From Malachius bipustulatus (lineage: Eukaryota > Arthropoda > Insecta > Coleoptera > Melyridae): DNA of 64,000 bases. Position numbers and translations under genes: made by a program. Of this stretch, positions 46,556 to 58,549 are shown in pieces. Positions within the stretch are counted from its first letter, which is position 1. Each line of letters begins with the position of its first letter. The notes beneath the pieces were generated by a model. It had not been told where the DNA came from. It saw only the letters and a list, made by a program, of their open reading frames with translations, and searched no databases. Location of the stretch: contig OU342633.1 of the NCBI GenBank assembly GCA_910589415.1, forward strand, positions 19,444,858-19,508,857, read 5' to 3'.

Positions 46556-47222
46556 GTCTCTGGCCCTGCCTGGCCAAGACTATACGTTCAGAAACTTACT
46601 CCGAGTATACAGAGCATCCTCCTGCGGGCTGTTCAGAAACTATTGGCATACCCCTGGAAACGTCATTTACAGCGTTCATAAACTAAGAGTTCGTACTCTA
46701 GGGCATGCTCCGAATACCCTACGGAATAGGGGTACGTTCAGAAATTCACTCTGGAGTACGATTGGAGTAGGGGTAGAGTAATGAGCGTATCTCCTGCTCA
46801 CCCGTATCTCATAACCCGTTCATAAACCTACCCCGCCATTTGTCAAGACAACTGCAGTGTCATAGAATTTATTTACACAAGAAACACAACACAGAACTAA
46901 AAAAAAGACATTCCAAACCCTTGAGCCGGTTTAAAGCGAATAAATACCATGAAATGCGAATAGAATACGTACTAATATACTTTAAAATTCTTACTCTAAG
47001 ATAAATGCCCCTTAATTTGACAGGTTAAATGTCAGAGTACGTTCGTACCCTCCTATTCCGTACCGTAGGGTATTCGGAGCATGCCCTAGAGTACGAACTC
47101 TTAGTTTATGAACGCTGTAAATGACATTTCCAGGGGTATGCCAATAGTTTCTGAACGGCCCAGGAGGATGCTGACCTCGGAGTAAATTTCTGAACGTAGT
47201 CCAGGAGGGTACGAACGTACTC
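46556..47222. mobile_element. Fold-back element with GC-richer arms
   Basis: 46556-46735 and 47035-47222 are inverted repeats (for example AGTTCGTACTCTAGGGCATG with CATGCCCTAGAGTACGAACT, and GGCATACCCCTGGAAACG with CATTTCCAGGGGTATGCC). The central 300 bp are unique. Words like TACGTTCAGAAA recur several times inside the arms. It directly precedes K copy 2. Confidence 0.7.
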
Positions 47223-47548
47223 TGACATTTAAGGCCGGATCTCACTATAAAGGCCGGTTCCCACTTGTACGACGTTCTACGACGCGGCGCGTAACCGCAA
47301 ACGTCGTCTCCAATACTTCGCATGTAAACTTATGTAGGTGTTCCCAGTAGCACTGCAACGGCACGACGTTGCCGCAGCTTCCCCCCTCTGACTGTCGTTG
47401 AGCGTTAGAACGGACCTGTCGCAGGCAATCGAACGGGTTTCGAATTATTGTATCCAATAACTCCCGATCATATTTGCAAAAAGTTTCTCAGTTAGTGTAG
47501 GTATGTAATTTAATGGAACGTTGTTTAATAATAATAATAATAATAATC

Positions 47549-47581
<33 letters not shown>

Positions 47582-48599
47582 TAATATAATATATTATATA
47601 ATCATAATATATATATATAAATAATAAGTAATATAATCAATTACATTATACCTATAGTGAAAATAAAATTATACATCCAAAAAATGAGTTAGTTATTTAT
47701 TATTGTTTTTAAGGAAATATTCGTTTATATTCAAGGTGCATAATAGCATTTCTGCAATAATAAAAAATTTGTTTCCCAAGAAATTTTTTTAAAGTTGGGT
47801 GTGTTTTTCATAATGAGGTTGATTAAGAGATATATATGTATATTTTTTTTCGAAAAAAATAAGAATGAAATGTTGAAAATCTTGAATTTATTGAATTTTT
47901 GTTTTGTGAAAGTTGAAAGTAGGTTTTTTCAATACCGAATTTGTGAGTTTTATTTCCATAAAATTGCCTGTTTCTAAACTGCAAAATCACAAAAAAACAT
48001 ACTACTTAATATTTCGAAAAGTGAACGTGTTTTGCCGGGTATTCCGACAAAATTTGTTCGAGATTCACCAAAATATGTCAGTATAGTGAAAAAATTAAAT
48101 GTTTTGTACAGGTGGCCAGAAAGTGCTAATTATTGAAATTTTAACGTTTTGCTCATTTATCTCAGTGTGATTTTGAATTTTCAATATTCTGACTGCAATA
48201 TTAGTAAATACTGTATATAATAATTAGAAATATCACCATAAACATGAGGAACAGAAACTACTGCCAATAGCGAAATTTTTTAATTCAGGTACTAAAATTT
48301 CTGTCACATATTTTTTGTATTTTTGGTTCGAAGCGTATTCCACACTTCCAAACCATCTTATAAGTCCAACTTTATTTTCTATTTAATGAGTAGTGAAGAA
48401 TAGCTGAAATGTTTTTTATGCCTTTCATTAATGACGTGTTCATTGTTGAAAAAATAAATAAAATACTGTTTTAAAAAATCCTACTGTATGATGATTAGGA
48501 TAATTATGTAAAAATTAAAATGTAAAAGGAGATAAACGTTTGTAACTATTTCCCAAGTATAATGTATGTACACCAGGTGAAATATTTAAATAATACCTA

Positions 48600-49602
48600 T
48601 ACAGGGTGCACCATGTATCCTTCTCTATATTGCTATCTCCTGAACGCTAAGAGATACAGGGTCGGTTAAATTAGAGAAAAGATGCGCAGTTTTGTGGCCA
48701 TCTCGAATTCGTCAAAACATGCAAGATATCTGTGACCGTTCCTGAAATATCCTGAAAAAACTGAAAAATCGAGATTTCTTATTTTCCTCATATCTTTTTT
48801 ATTATTGGAAATTAATAAATAATTTTTTGTAGGCTTACATAAGCCGTTAAGAGCTATCCATCTGACATTTCAAAAATTTTCAAGGCCTACTAGATCCAAG
48901 AGTTTTCACAGTTTATTTCGTTTTTCTTACGGCCGCCATATTATTTTTTTATGTCATTCGATATGAAAAAAATAATGGAAACCAAAATTTAATAAACTTC
49001 AAAAAAAATTTTTTTTAATTTTTATTCTTAATTTTTCAAAGAAAAACCTAATAAAAAATCGTCGAAAAACGTCAACATTTGTAAAATAAGCCGACATAGT
49101 GCTTACCTTATGGTTTTTTAATTTATCTATGAAATTTGGTCTAAAAATGTGTCTTTTTTGTAAAGAAAAAGAAGAATAATTTTTTTTTTTAATTTATTTT
49201 TTGAAGTTTAACAATTTTTTGTTTTTATGATTTTTTTATACCGAACAACATAAAAAAACACTATGGTGGCCATAAGAAAAACGAAAGTTGACTATGAAAA
49301 TTCTGGGATCTAGTCGGCTTTGAAAATTTTTGAAATATCAGATGGGTAGATCTTGACGACTTATGTAAGCCCACAAAAAATTATTCATTAATCTCCAATA
49401 ATAAAAAAGATATGGAAAAAATAAGAAATTTCGATTGTTCAGTTTTTTCAGGATATTTCAGGAACGGTCACAGATATCTTGTATGTCTCGACCAAATCGA
49501 GATGGCCTCAAAATTGCGCTCCTTTGGACTTGTTTAACCGACCCTGTATCCGGTAGCGTTAGGAGATAGCAATATAGAGAAGGATACATGGTGCACCCTG
49601 TA
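48600..49602. mobile_element. Fold-back element, family H
   Basis: Ends TACAGGGTGCACCATGTATC and GATACATGGTGCACCCTGTA. A second inner pair starts with ACAGGGTCGGTTAAATTAG / ACCGACCCTGTAT. The centre near 49100 is AT-rich. Inserted in K copy 2 with a TA duplication; the empty site is in K copy 1 near 40345. Non-coding. Confidence 0.85.
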
Positions 49603-49967
49603 TACCTATATAATGGCTCGAGAGGAGAGATTTTAAAAATCTAATTCCCAGTTCAATTGTTCGAATTTTTTTTTTCAATTTTTCAATTGAAATTGTCAAA
49701 TAATAAATAAAAATTAACATTCAGGGGACCATAAATCGTATCTGTTATATCATCACAAAGGGACTCTCTTCAAATGTGTCTAGAAAATATTTGTAGCCCA
49801 TTGACTTTAATCTTCCATTAGCCACACCGGCACCCCACAGGTGCCGACTTAACTTATAATACCTACCTATGTTAATTACCGAGGAATGAAGCATACGGCA
49901 CAAAGGAGGCCATAAAATTCGCATTAACTCATGTTTTCTTATTTTTATATCCTTATTTTCGCGTATA

Positions 49968-51679
49968 TACAGGTGTCCCAGCTCATTCAAAGCGGTCTCT
50001 GTGGGCCAAAGCATGGATTTTTTCAGAAATTTTTGCAAATTCAAGTACAGGATCACAATGACGATAATTTAAAATTATTTTGGACTATACAGAGTGTCCC
50101 ATATGAGTGTAGCATATCAAAGTTATGTTTTTTTAAATGGAATGCTCCTATGTTATTGCATTTTTAGATTATCTGAGAAGAGGAAATAAGATTGGCTTTT
50201 ACAGTTGGTGTTTAAATTCAGAAATTTGTGAGTTATAAACAAGTGAAAATCGTCATTTTTCAAGTTCAAGGCCCTGTACAACGAAAGCGGCTCAAGATAG
50301 AGAAAAACGGCTTACATGTTCCTATTTTAACTGTTTATGTACTTATTCCATGATGTAGATGAAATATTTATAGATGGTGATAATTTTTTTTTTCATCTGA
50401 GATTTCTCCACGCGTCGCCAAGTAATAAAAACAAACAATAAAGTGCAAATGTTTCTTTACCATAGGATAGTACATAAAAAGTTAAAATACTCTCTGTACA
50501 CTGAGAGTTGTCCGTTGTCATGCCACACTGATTCTGACTAAACAATTTCATTTAATTCGATTTGATTCGTACACTTATTTCTAAGTCGAACCAGATGTGG
50601 TATCGCAGTTCGTGTCAGTGGCGTGTGTTGAGGAATAATGAATATCCTACAAATATATTATTTCGACAAGTTATTGACGAAGTAGAGCCTTGCAACTTTT
50701 TGATAACAAATATTATATAATGCAAGTAAATAAGAATGATAATAATTATTGTTATCATCATGATAGAAATATCATGTCACCTACCTGCTGGTTACCGTTT
50801 AAAAGAAAGAATAACACCTCCGTTTTCTTATTTGCAAGTAAAATATTCCAGCAATTTTACCACAAGACCACGTACTAGGGAGTTCAATCGTTTCCCAGGC
50901 AAAGCAAGGAAGTAGATTTTTAGGCATTCGAGCAATTTATAATAAGTTACTCATAATTTATCACAGGACACAGGTAATTCTGCTAATTTCGTATTAAAAA
51001 CGTTTCAAATCACAAGACCTATTTTTAAGTATATTAAGTATATTTACCGCTGACACTGACACTACTGATAGTAACGACGACAATCTTATCGTAATATCGT
51101 ATCAATCTAAGCGTATCAAGACGCGAGTCGGTACTTCCTTCTCACTCTCGCTCATCTTTTTAGAATTGCTGACGATTCAAACGTATTTCTGACAATACGT
51201 CCCATTTTAACTGGATTGACTATGCAATGCAATAGAAGGAGCAAGAAACATAACGAGATGATGTATCCTTAGTTCTCACAACAGACAACTCTCAGTGTAC
51301 AGACTTTAGGGACATGTAATCCGGTTTTCTCTATCTTGAGCCGTTTTTGTTGTACATGGCCTTGAGCTTCGAAAAAGTCGTTTTTCACTTGTTTATAACT
51401 CAAAAACTTCTGAATTTAAATACCAACGGTAAAAACCAATCTCATTTTCTCTTCTCAGACAATCTAATTAAAAATGCAATAACATAGGAGCATTCCATAT
51501 AAGAAAACATAACCTTGATGTGACACTCTCATATGGGACATTCTGTATAGTCCAAAATAATTTTAAATAATGTCCATTGTGATCCTGTATTTGCATTTGC
51601 AATTTTTTTTTTTTTTTTTTGAAAAAAATCCATCGTTTGGCTCACAGAGACCACTTCCAATGAGCTGGGACACCTGTAT
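49968..51679. mobile_element. Fold-back element, family F, with J nested inside
   Basis: Ends TACAGGTGTCCCAGCTCATT and AGCTGGGACACCTGTA. The arms carry an AGTGTCCCATATGAGTGT block and the shared core (AAGCGGCTCAAGATAG...AACGGCTTACATGTTCC). The centre is interrupted by element J (50490-51310). A second F copy at 58550-60004 lacks J. Confidence 0.75.
50490..51310. mobile_element. Element J nested in F
   Basis: Inverted ends CTGTACACTGAGAGTTGTC (about 50494) and GACAACTCTCAGTGTACAG (about 51285). The interior is about 780 bp and not fold-back. A 62-residue frame at 50690-50878 shows no domain. Missing from the other F copy. Confidence 0.65.
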
Positions 51680-53526
51680 AAGTGGAACCAGAGATATAAC
51701 GAAACGATTTTTGATTTATTATGATGATTCTATTGAGGATTTTACAGACTTGCTGTCAACTTAAGCATATAAATGCAAGCGGAAAGGTAGAGTAGCAGAT
51801 TAGTTCCGCTCTTGGGGGTCCCTTTTATGACTACTGCCCTATTGCTAAAGTCATAAAATGCGGTTGTTCGATAAGTATTCCGTTTCCGTACATCTCTAAA
51901 CTTATACATATTTAGCATATTTTTTATTTCTTAAACTAAGTGAAAATAATGTTATAACCTGTATCTTCTATTGCAATTTTCCACGTGTCCGTTTCACAGA
52001 AACTTCTGCAAAAGCCATAAAATAAATATCATCGGTGTTGGAGACTCCCCCTGCAGTAGTGCCGGTTGTCGTCAAACATATCTACAAGGGTGCTAATTAC
52101 CTATAAGTAAAATTGCATTTAAGTAAAGCTTTTGGAAAAGTAGGGGTACATAAGTAGAAAATATTTAGTTATAGCACCTACCGCTATAAATTATTGATAA
52201 CCAAAAATTATTATTATGAAAATAAACAGAGACAATTTGAGATTAAAATAAAAATGATTTTAAATTGAGTCTATGGTGGCAAGGAAAGTACCTAATTTTA
52301 AAATTTTATGACCGTCATTAACAAAATTTATTGCTGGTCTAAATCAGCAGGTATAAGTGTTTTCAATTGTGCAGAGATTACTTCCTGGTGGGTTACATCT
52401 CTCTTGCGATTTACCATTTCTACAGAATTATTATATAAAGCAAAGGCAAACAGTTTGTTATTAATTATTATGTTATAACGAGAGGCTGAACAACTACTGA
52501 AAGGTGGGATTACCTGTGACAAGTGTGTTATGGCTTTTGCACAAGCTTCGATGAAACGGGCTTGCTATATGTTTCAGTTATCAGTTATCATCACGTGCAT
52601 ATCGTAAAGAATTTTGATTTCTTTGTAGCATATAACATTCTTGCGCATTAAACGCATAAATAGTGTATTTTTATTCGATCCAATTATGAACACTTTCCCC
52701 GCTTTTTTAATTCACTTTCCGAAATTTTCCATAGTATTAACTGAGTGGTTTAGTGTGATTTCATTTCACTTCGTTTGAACACGTTCCTTAGAATGACTTT
52801 TTAAATGTAACGAACAAAAAAATCTGCCAAAATTCAACAGTTTTGTCCCGTTTCCTATGCCTGTCACTGGCTAACTTTAAGCCATTTCCAAAGGGATGTC
52901 ATTTCAATTTGTAATTATTTATTGATCTAAATTGTTGCTACGAGTTAAAGTTAGTATGATATGTATAATATGACAATGTTTGTTTAATAAAATGTTTAAA
53001 AAACACTAATTTTTTCTTCATCCGAAATCAATATATCCGCAATCCAAAATATAAAAAAGCGGCAGTTTTAAAGGTAAATTTTAATTCATGAATCGTTTAT
53101 ATGAATAATTATTATTGCTTGCACCACACCTAGACAATTATTATCTTATAAAAGCAATTAAAAAAAATTGTTAACACAGTGTTAGTACATATAGGTATAA
53201 AGGGTTGTCAGTTAAGCGCGCGTCGGTCTATAGCTCCTAATACAATGAGGTTGCGAATTTCGTTCATAAATCAATCTATAGATATTTAATATTTGTAAGT
53301 CTATTTTATAGGAAAATATTTTCGAGTGTACAAGGTTGCCTAAATAAGTGTGGGGCTTTATGAAAGTCATGTTTTTTTAATTGGACACCTGTATATTTTT
53401 AGTTTAGTTTAGAGTAGGCCATGAGTTAAAACAGAATGAAAATTTCCATTTTCCATTTTCAAAGCAGCTTACATTGAAAACGGCACAAGGCATCGGAACA
53501 CGACTTATATGTTATATTATATATAT

Positions 53527-55000
53527 ACATTAGGGCGATACCGAATTGGGCGAAGGATTTTGTTATCTACTAATCCCAGGGGTCAATTGGGCGAGAAACG
53601 AGAAACTAGGCGATTAAAAGAGATAAGCGGACAGACAAGAAATACATGTGTGGCCTTGCTCATATATATAGCACTGTTGCCAGATTTATTTTCAATAACT
53701 GCTACTTGTTCGACACTAAAGGGTGGCCAATGAGAGAAGTTTTTTATCATTTACTATATTCAAGGAATTGCTGAATAGTATTAACGAATTATGATTTTCT
53801 ATTGTTTAGTAACAAAATCATGACCTTTCGTGTTTTCCATATTTTCTACTGAAAACTCACCATGTTTTTAAATCTAAGCAATTCCAATGCCAAATATCTC
53901 TGGAATTTACTACTTCTAATCAATAAAATTTAAAAATTAAACTTCTCTTTAATAATTCACATTTATTTTCAAAACTAAATCGCAACAATAATAATCATAT
54001 TTACCATTTTCAATACGTATAGGGTGTTAATGAACACGTCGTGTGACACACTTGAAAGGCACGTAGGAAATGCAAAAAATAGGTAGTATAAAATTTCCTA
54101 CAGATATGGGACATGGGTCGTCGGAGCTTTAGTTTTCGAGATACAGGGTGATAAAGTTCTAAAAATTAAATATTTTTTGAATATCTAATAATTGGCGTAT
54201 CAGAATAATTCGGAATTTTTTTCAGTTGTACTAATTGAAGTACACGATTTGATGCTCCCAATAAAAAATTCTTCAATTCAGTGGCGGAGATCTGGGTGCG
54301 TTGTTACTTTTTTTATTTAAAAATTTCTATGCCACGGACTTTAATGAAAATTTGATATGTTTGGTACATACCCCGTTTTGTTTAGCAGAAAAGTCATCTT
54401 ATATTTTTGTTGTAGGACGCACTGTTTCCAAGATATTGCACAATTTAGGACCCATGCAAGTTTTTTTTTTAATGTAACACGCTTCAATAGCGATCACAAA
54501 AATTATTAATTACTGAAAATTCTCATTAGCATTCATTTTTATATTTTGTTTTGCATGGGTTCCGACATTGTCGATTATATTTGTGGAATATATAACAGTG
54601 AAAATACGTCCTTTCTTTTTTTGAAATTAGTTAATTTATCTAAAAAAGTAATGTAGGGTAGTAACAAAGTAAAGTGAAAATAATGTTACATTAGCAAAAA
54701 TACACATGTCTCACTAGTATTTTTCCACCGGATACGCGTCGCGGACGAAATCACATCTCGAGCTAAAATCTATCACTTCTTTCTCTTGTATAATAAATAA
54801 CTATGATTTTTTTTTTCAATTTTATTTAATGTAGAAAATCGGAATTTCTGTAAAATCTGGCAACGTAGCCACATTAAAGCATGCAAACAACTCAACGGTA
54901 TTTAAAAATTCCTTCGCCCAATTGAGCTGTAGGATTATAGGCCCCCCCGTCGTGCCGAAGGGTCACTCAGGTAGTTTCGCCCAATTGAGAAACGCCGATA
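53527..55000. mobile_element. Element L with ATTGGGCGA subterminal repeats
   Basis: Near its ends lie AATTGGGCGAAGG (53538) and CAATTGGGCGAG (53583); inverted CTTCGCCCAATTGAG (54912) and TTCGCCCAATTGAG (54977) lie on the right. The ends themselves are a rough inverted pair (GGGCGATACCGAATTGGGCG against CGGCGTTTCTCAATTGGGCG). The 1.3 kb interior has no recognisable gene. It replaces part of K copy 2. Confidence 0.5.
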
Positions 55001-55021
55001 CATTATTATAATATTGTATTA

Positions 55022-55880
55022 TACAGCGTGTTCAGTTAAGGGTACGGAGCGGCCATATCTCAGTAACTATTGGTCCTAGAGCCTCAAATAAAAAATTTTT
55101 CACACATAAGTGACCATGAGAAATTCAAGGAAAATATTTTCAAGATGGCCGCACTTCCGGAAATACCGGAAGTTGACCCCTAGTTCGTTATTTTAACGGG
55201 AACACCCTGTAAAATATTGTATTTTTTAAATGTCTGAAGAAATCGAATACAGGTAGTTTTCACCATTGGAATTTAGATTTAGTGGTTTATGAGTTATAAA
55301 CAAGTGAAAATCGCAATGTTTCAACTTCAAAGCAGTGTAGAACTAAAACGGCTCAAGATGTCTAAAAACGGTTTACATGTCCCTATCCTAACTTTTCATG
55401 TTTTATCCCACTATGTAGAGTAAATTTTAATACAGGGTGATGAAAATTATCCGATTTTTCATCACCCTGTATTAAAATTTAAACCGCATAGTAGGATACA
55501 AAGTGAAAAGTTAGGATAGGGACATGTTAACCGTTTTTAGACATCTTGAGCCGTTCTAGTTCTACACTGCTTTGAAGTTGAAATATTGCGATTTTCACTT
55601 GTTTATAACTCATAAACCGCTCAATCTAAATTCCAATGGTGACAACCACCTGTATGCGATTTCTTCAGACATTTAAAAAATATAATATTTTACAGGGTGT
55701 TCCCGTTAAAATAACGAACTAGATATCAACTTCCGGTATTTCCGGAAGTGCGGCCATCTTGAAAATATTTTCCTTGAATTTCTCATGGTCACTTATGTCT
55801 GAAAATTTTTTTATTTGAGGCTCTAGGACCAATAGTTACTGAGATATGGCCGCTCCGTACCCTTAACTGAATACGCTGTA
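55022..55880. mobile_element. Fold-back element, family G2
   Basis: Ends TACAGCGTGTTCAGTTAAGG and CCTTAACTGAATACGCTGTA; arms of about 400 bp with the centre near 55450. It contains the palindromic word CTTCCGGAAATACCGGAAG, shared with G, and the common core (AACGGCTCAAGATGTC...AACGGTTTACATGTCC). Inserted in K copy 2 in a TA-rich site. Confidence 0.85.
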
Positions 55881-56524
55881 TAATACAAATACATTATTAT
55901 TAAATTCATTCATTAAATATTTTTTTTAATTTTTTTTTTAATTTTTTTTCTTTCATCGGTTAGTCACAAAAAGTAATTGAAAATTTTAAATAACATTTAC
56001 AATGTGCAACATCTTATTGCATTTCATTTCAAATGAACGAATACAATATTTTCACGAAAGTGGATAGAGGAGCGAAAAAATGAGCTCCGGAAAAAATATA
56101 TCTACCTTAAAATTATATTTATTACTGAAAATATAGACGAGTACGAATGAGACAGATTTGTTTATTTGTATAGGCGTTTGACTTGTTTATTTAGGACTTG
56201 CAGTAATGGTAGGGCCATAAAGCTTTCAAGTTTATGAATGGCGACGATCGACGACATTTACCTGGGAATGCCTCCTCGACTATTGCGAGCGGCAAGCTGG
56301 TTTAGCCTGGGGCAGTTTAGCGAAGTGTCGTGCCGTTGCAGTGCTAGTGGGAACACCTACATAAGTTTACATGCGGACTATTGGAGACGAGGTTTGCGGT
56401 TACGCGCCGCGTCGTAGGACGTCGTACAAGTGGGAACCAGACTCAGGGTGAAATCCCCCCGCAATTCTGTCGTATTGCCGCGTTGCCGCTGCCGTCCGGT
56501 GTCGTACTAGTGAGAACCGGCCTT

Positions 56525-58548
56525 AATAGTACGACACCGCACGGCAGCGGCAACGCGGCAATACGACAGAATTGCGGGGGGATTTCACCCAGAGTCTGGT
56601 TCCCACTTGTACGACGTCCTACGACGCGGCGCGTAACCGCAAACCTCGTCTCCAATAGTCCGCATGGAAACTTATGTAGGTGTTCCCACTAGCACTGCAA
56701 CGGCACGACACTTCGCTAAACTGCCCCAGGCTAAACCAGCTTGCCGCTCGCAATAGTCGAGGAGGCATTCCCAGGTAAATGTCGTCGATCGTCGTCATTC
56801 ATAAACTTGAAAGCTTTATGGCCCTACCATTATTGCAAGTCCTAAATAAACAAGTCAAACGCCTATACAAATAAACAAGTCTGTCTCATTCGTACTCGTC
56901 TATATTTTCAGTAATAAATATAATTTTAAGGTAGGTATATTTTTTCGGGAGCTCATTTTTTCGCTCCTCTATCCACTTTCGTGAAAATATTGTATTCGTT
57001 CATTTGAAATGAAATGCAATAAGATGTTGCACATTGTAAATGTTATTTAAAATTTTCAATTACTTTTTGTGACTAACCGATGAAAGAAAGTTTTGAATTT
57101 GCTATTATTTTTTACTTTGAAAATTATTTAATGAATGAATTTAATAATAATGTATTTAGTATAGTAATTGCTATGAAAATTCCTTTAACAATGTCAATAT
57201 GAACATTAAGGATAATATTGTGTATAATGTGTAACTATATCGTGTATGTATATTATATTTGGTATAAATTTGATGATATCTGATTGTCAATAGTATGAAT
57301 TATACCTACTATTGTAATATAATTATACCTAAGTCGCCATGTCGGGAAAAAGAGTACCTACTCATTTTTTCCCTGCTAATTTACGTTTTTCCCCGTTAAG
57401 GACCAGTTCGTAAGTGGCATTTTTATACCTCATGAAGGGGGAAAAATGTCTAACTTTTAGCCCGTCGCAGAAAAAGTATATAATTATTTTTACTTGTTCT
57501 ACCGTTAACTGGAATAATAATGGATCTACAAACTGGAACACCATTTATAACTGGACAGTCAAAATTACTTTGTAATTTGTATAAAATTTCATGTAAAAAT
57601 TAAAAATCTCAATTAGAAATATACTTCTTTAAAATTTGAAATTTTCGAATTTCCTGAGAAAATCAAAATCCATTAATAATGGTTTTCAAAATATCAGTTT
57701 AAATTTAGTAGGTACCTAGGTTATGAGTTATAAACCAATTAAAATAGCCATTTTCCATTTTCAAAGCAGCTTACATTTAAACGGCTTAAGAATATAGTAA
57801 AACGGCTTGCATGTATTTTAACTTTTTACGTCTTATCCTATGATGTAGATGCAATAAATTTTATCCGCTGTATGAAAATTTCAAGTACACTGTAAGTGAC
57901 ACTTGAAAAGTTAAAATAGCGTCATATAAGTCGTTTTCCGATGTCTTGTGCCGTTTCCAATGTAAGCTGCTTTGAAAATGGAAAATGGAAATTTTCATCT
58001 GTTTTAACTCATGGCCTACTCTAAACTAAACTGAAAACCACTCTTATTGGATTTTCTCAGAAAATCCGAAAATGTAATAATATATACAGGGTGTCCAATT
58101 AAAAAAACATGACTTTCATAAAGCCCCACACTTATTTAGGCAACCTTGTACACTCGAAAATATTTTCCTATAAAATAGACTTACAAATATTAAATATCTA
58201 TAGATTGATTTATGAACGAAATTCGCAACCTCATTGTATTAGGAGCTATAGACCGACGCGCGCTTAACTGACAACCCTTTATACCTATATGTACTAACAC
58301 TGTGTTAACAATTTTTTTTAATTGCTTTTATAAGATAATAATTGTCTAGGTGTGGTGCAAGCAATAATAATTATTCATATAAACTATTCATGAATTAAAA
58401 TTTACCTTGAAAACTGCCGCTTTTTTATATTTTGGATTGCGGATATATTGATTTCGGATGAAGAAAAAATTAGTGTTTTTTAAACATTTTATTAAACAAA
58501 CATTGTCATATTATAGTCATCATATCATACTAACTTTATTTTTTTTTT
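56525..58548 (+). mobile_element. Long element K, copy 3 (truncated)
   Basis: Direct repeat of K copy 1 from about 35650 to 37670, starting immediately after the end of copy 2 and lacking the outermost AAGGCCGGTTCTCAC. With copy 2 it forms a palindrome of about 600 bp per arm centred near 56524. The left part of S inside it is deleted. It breaks off where an F copy begins. Confidence 0.75.
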
Positions 58549-58549
58549 T

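Larger units (their letters stand above)
47231..56524 (-). mobile_element. Long element K, copy 2 (inverted)
   Basis: Starts with AAGGCCGG (47231, repeated at 47249) and the GC-rich block, and ends with CTAGTGAGAACCGGCCTT at 56524. It is the inverted counterpart of copy 1, but carries different insertions: H, F with J inside, L and G2. It lacks the non-LTR retrotransposon. It also lacks copy 1 sequence corresponding to about 36280-37080 and 37675-39105. These differences show the arms evolved separately and argue against a simple assembly fold-back. Confidence 0.7.

Noticed and set aside
56381..56692. Overlapping frames of 103 and 70 residues starting METRFAVTRRVVGRR
   Set aside because: These come from the GC-rich terminal repeats of the K elements and recur in each K end on both strands; the GC content opens long frames by chance.
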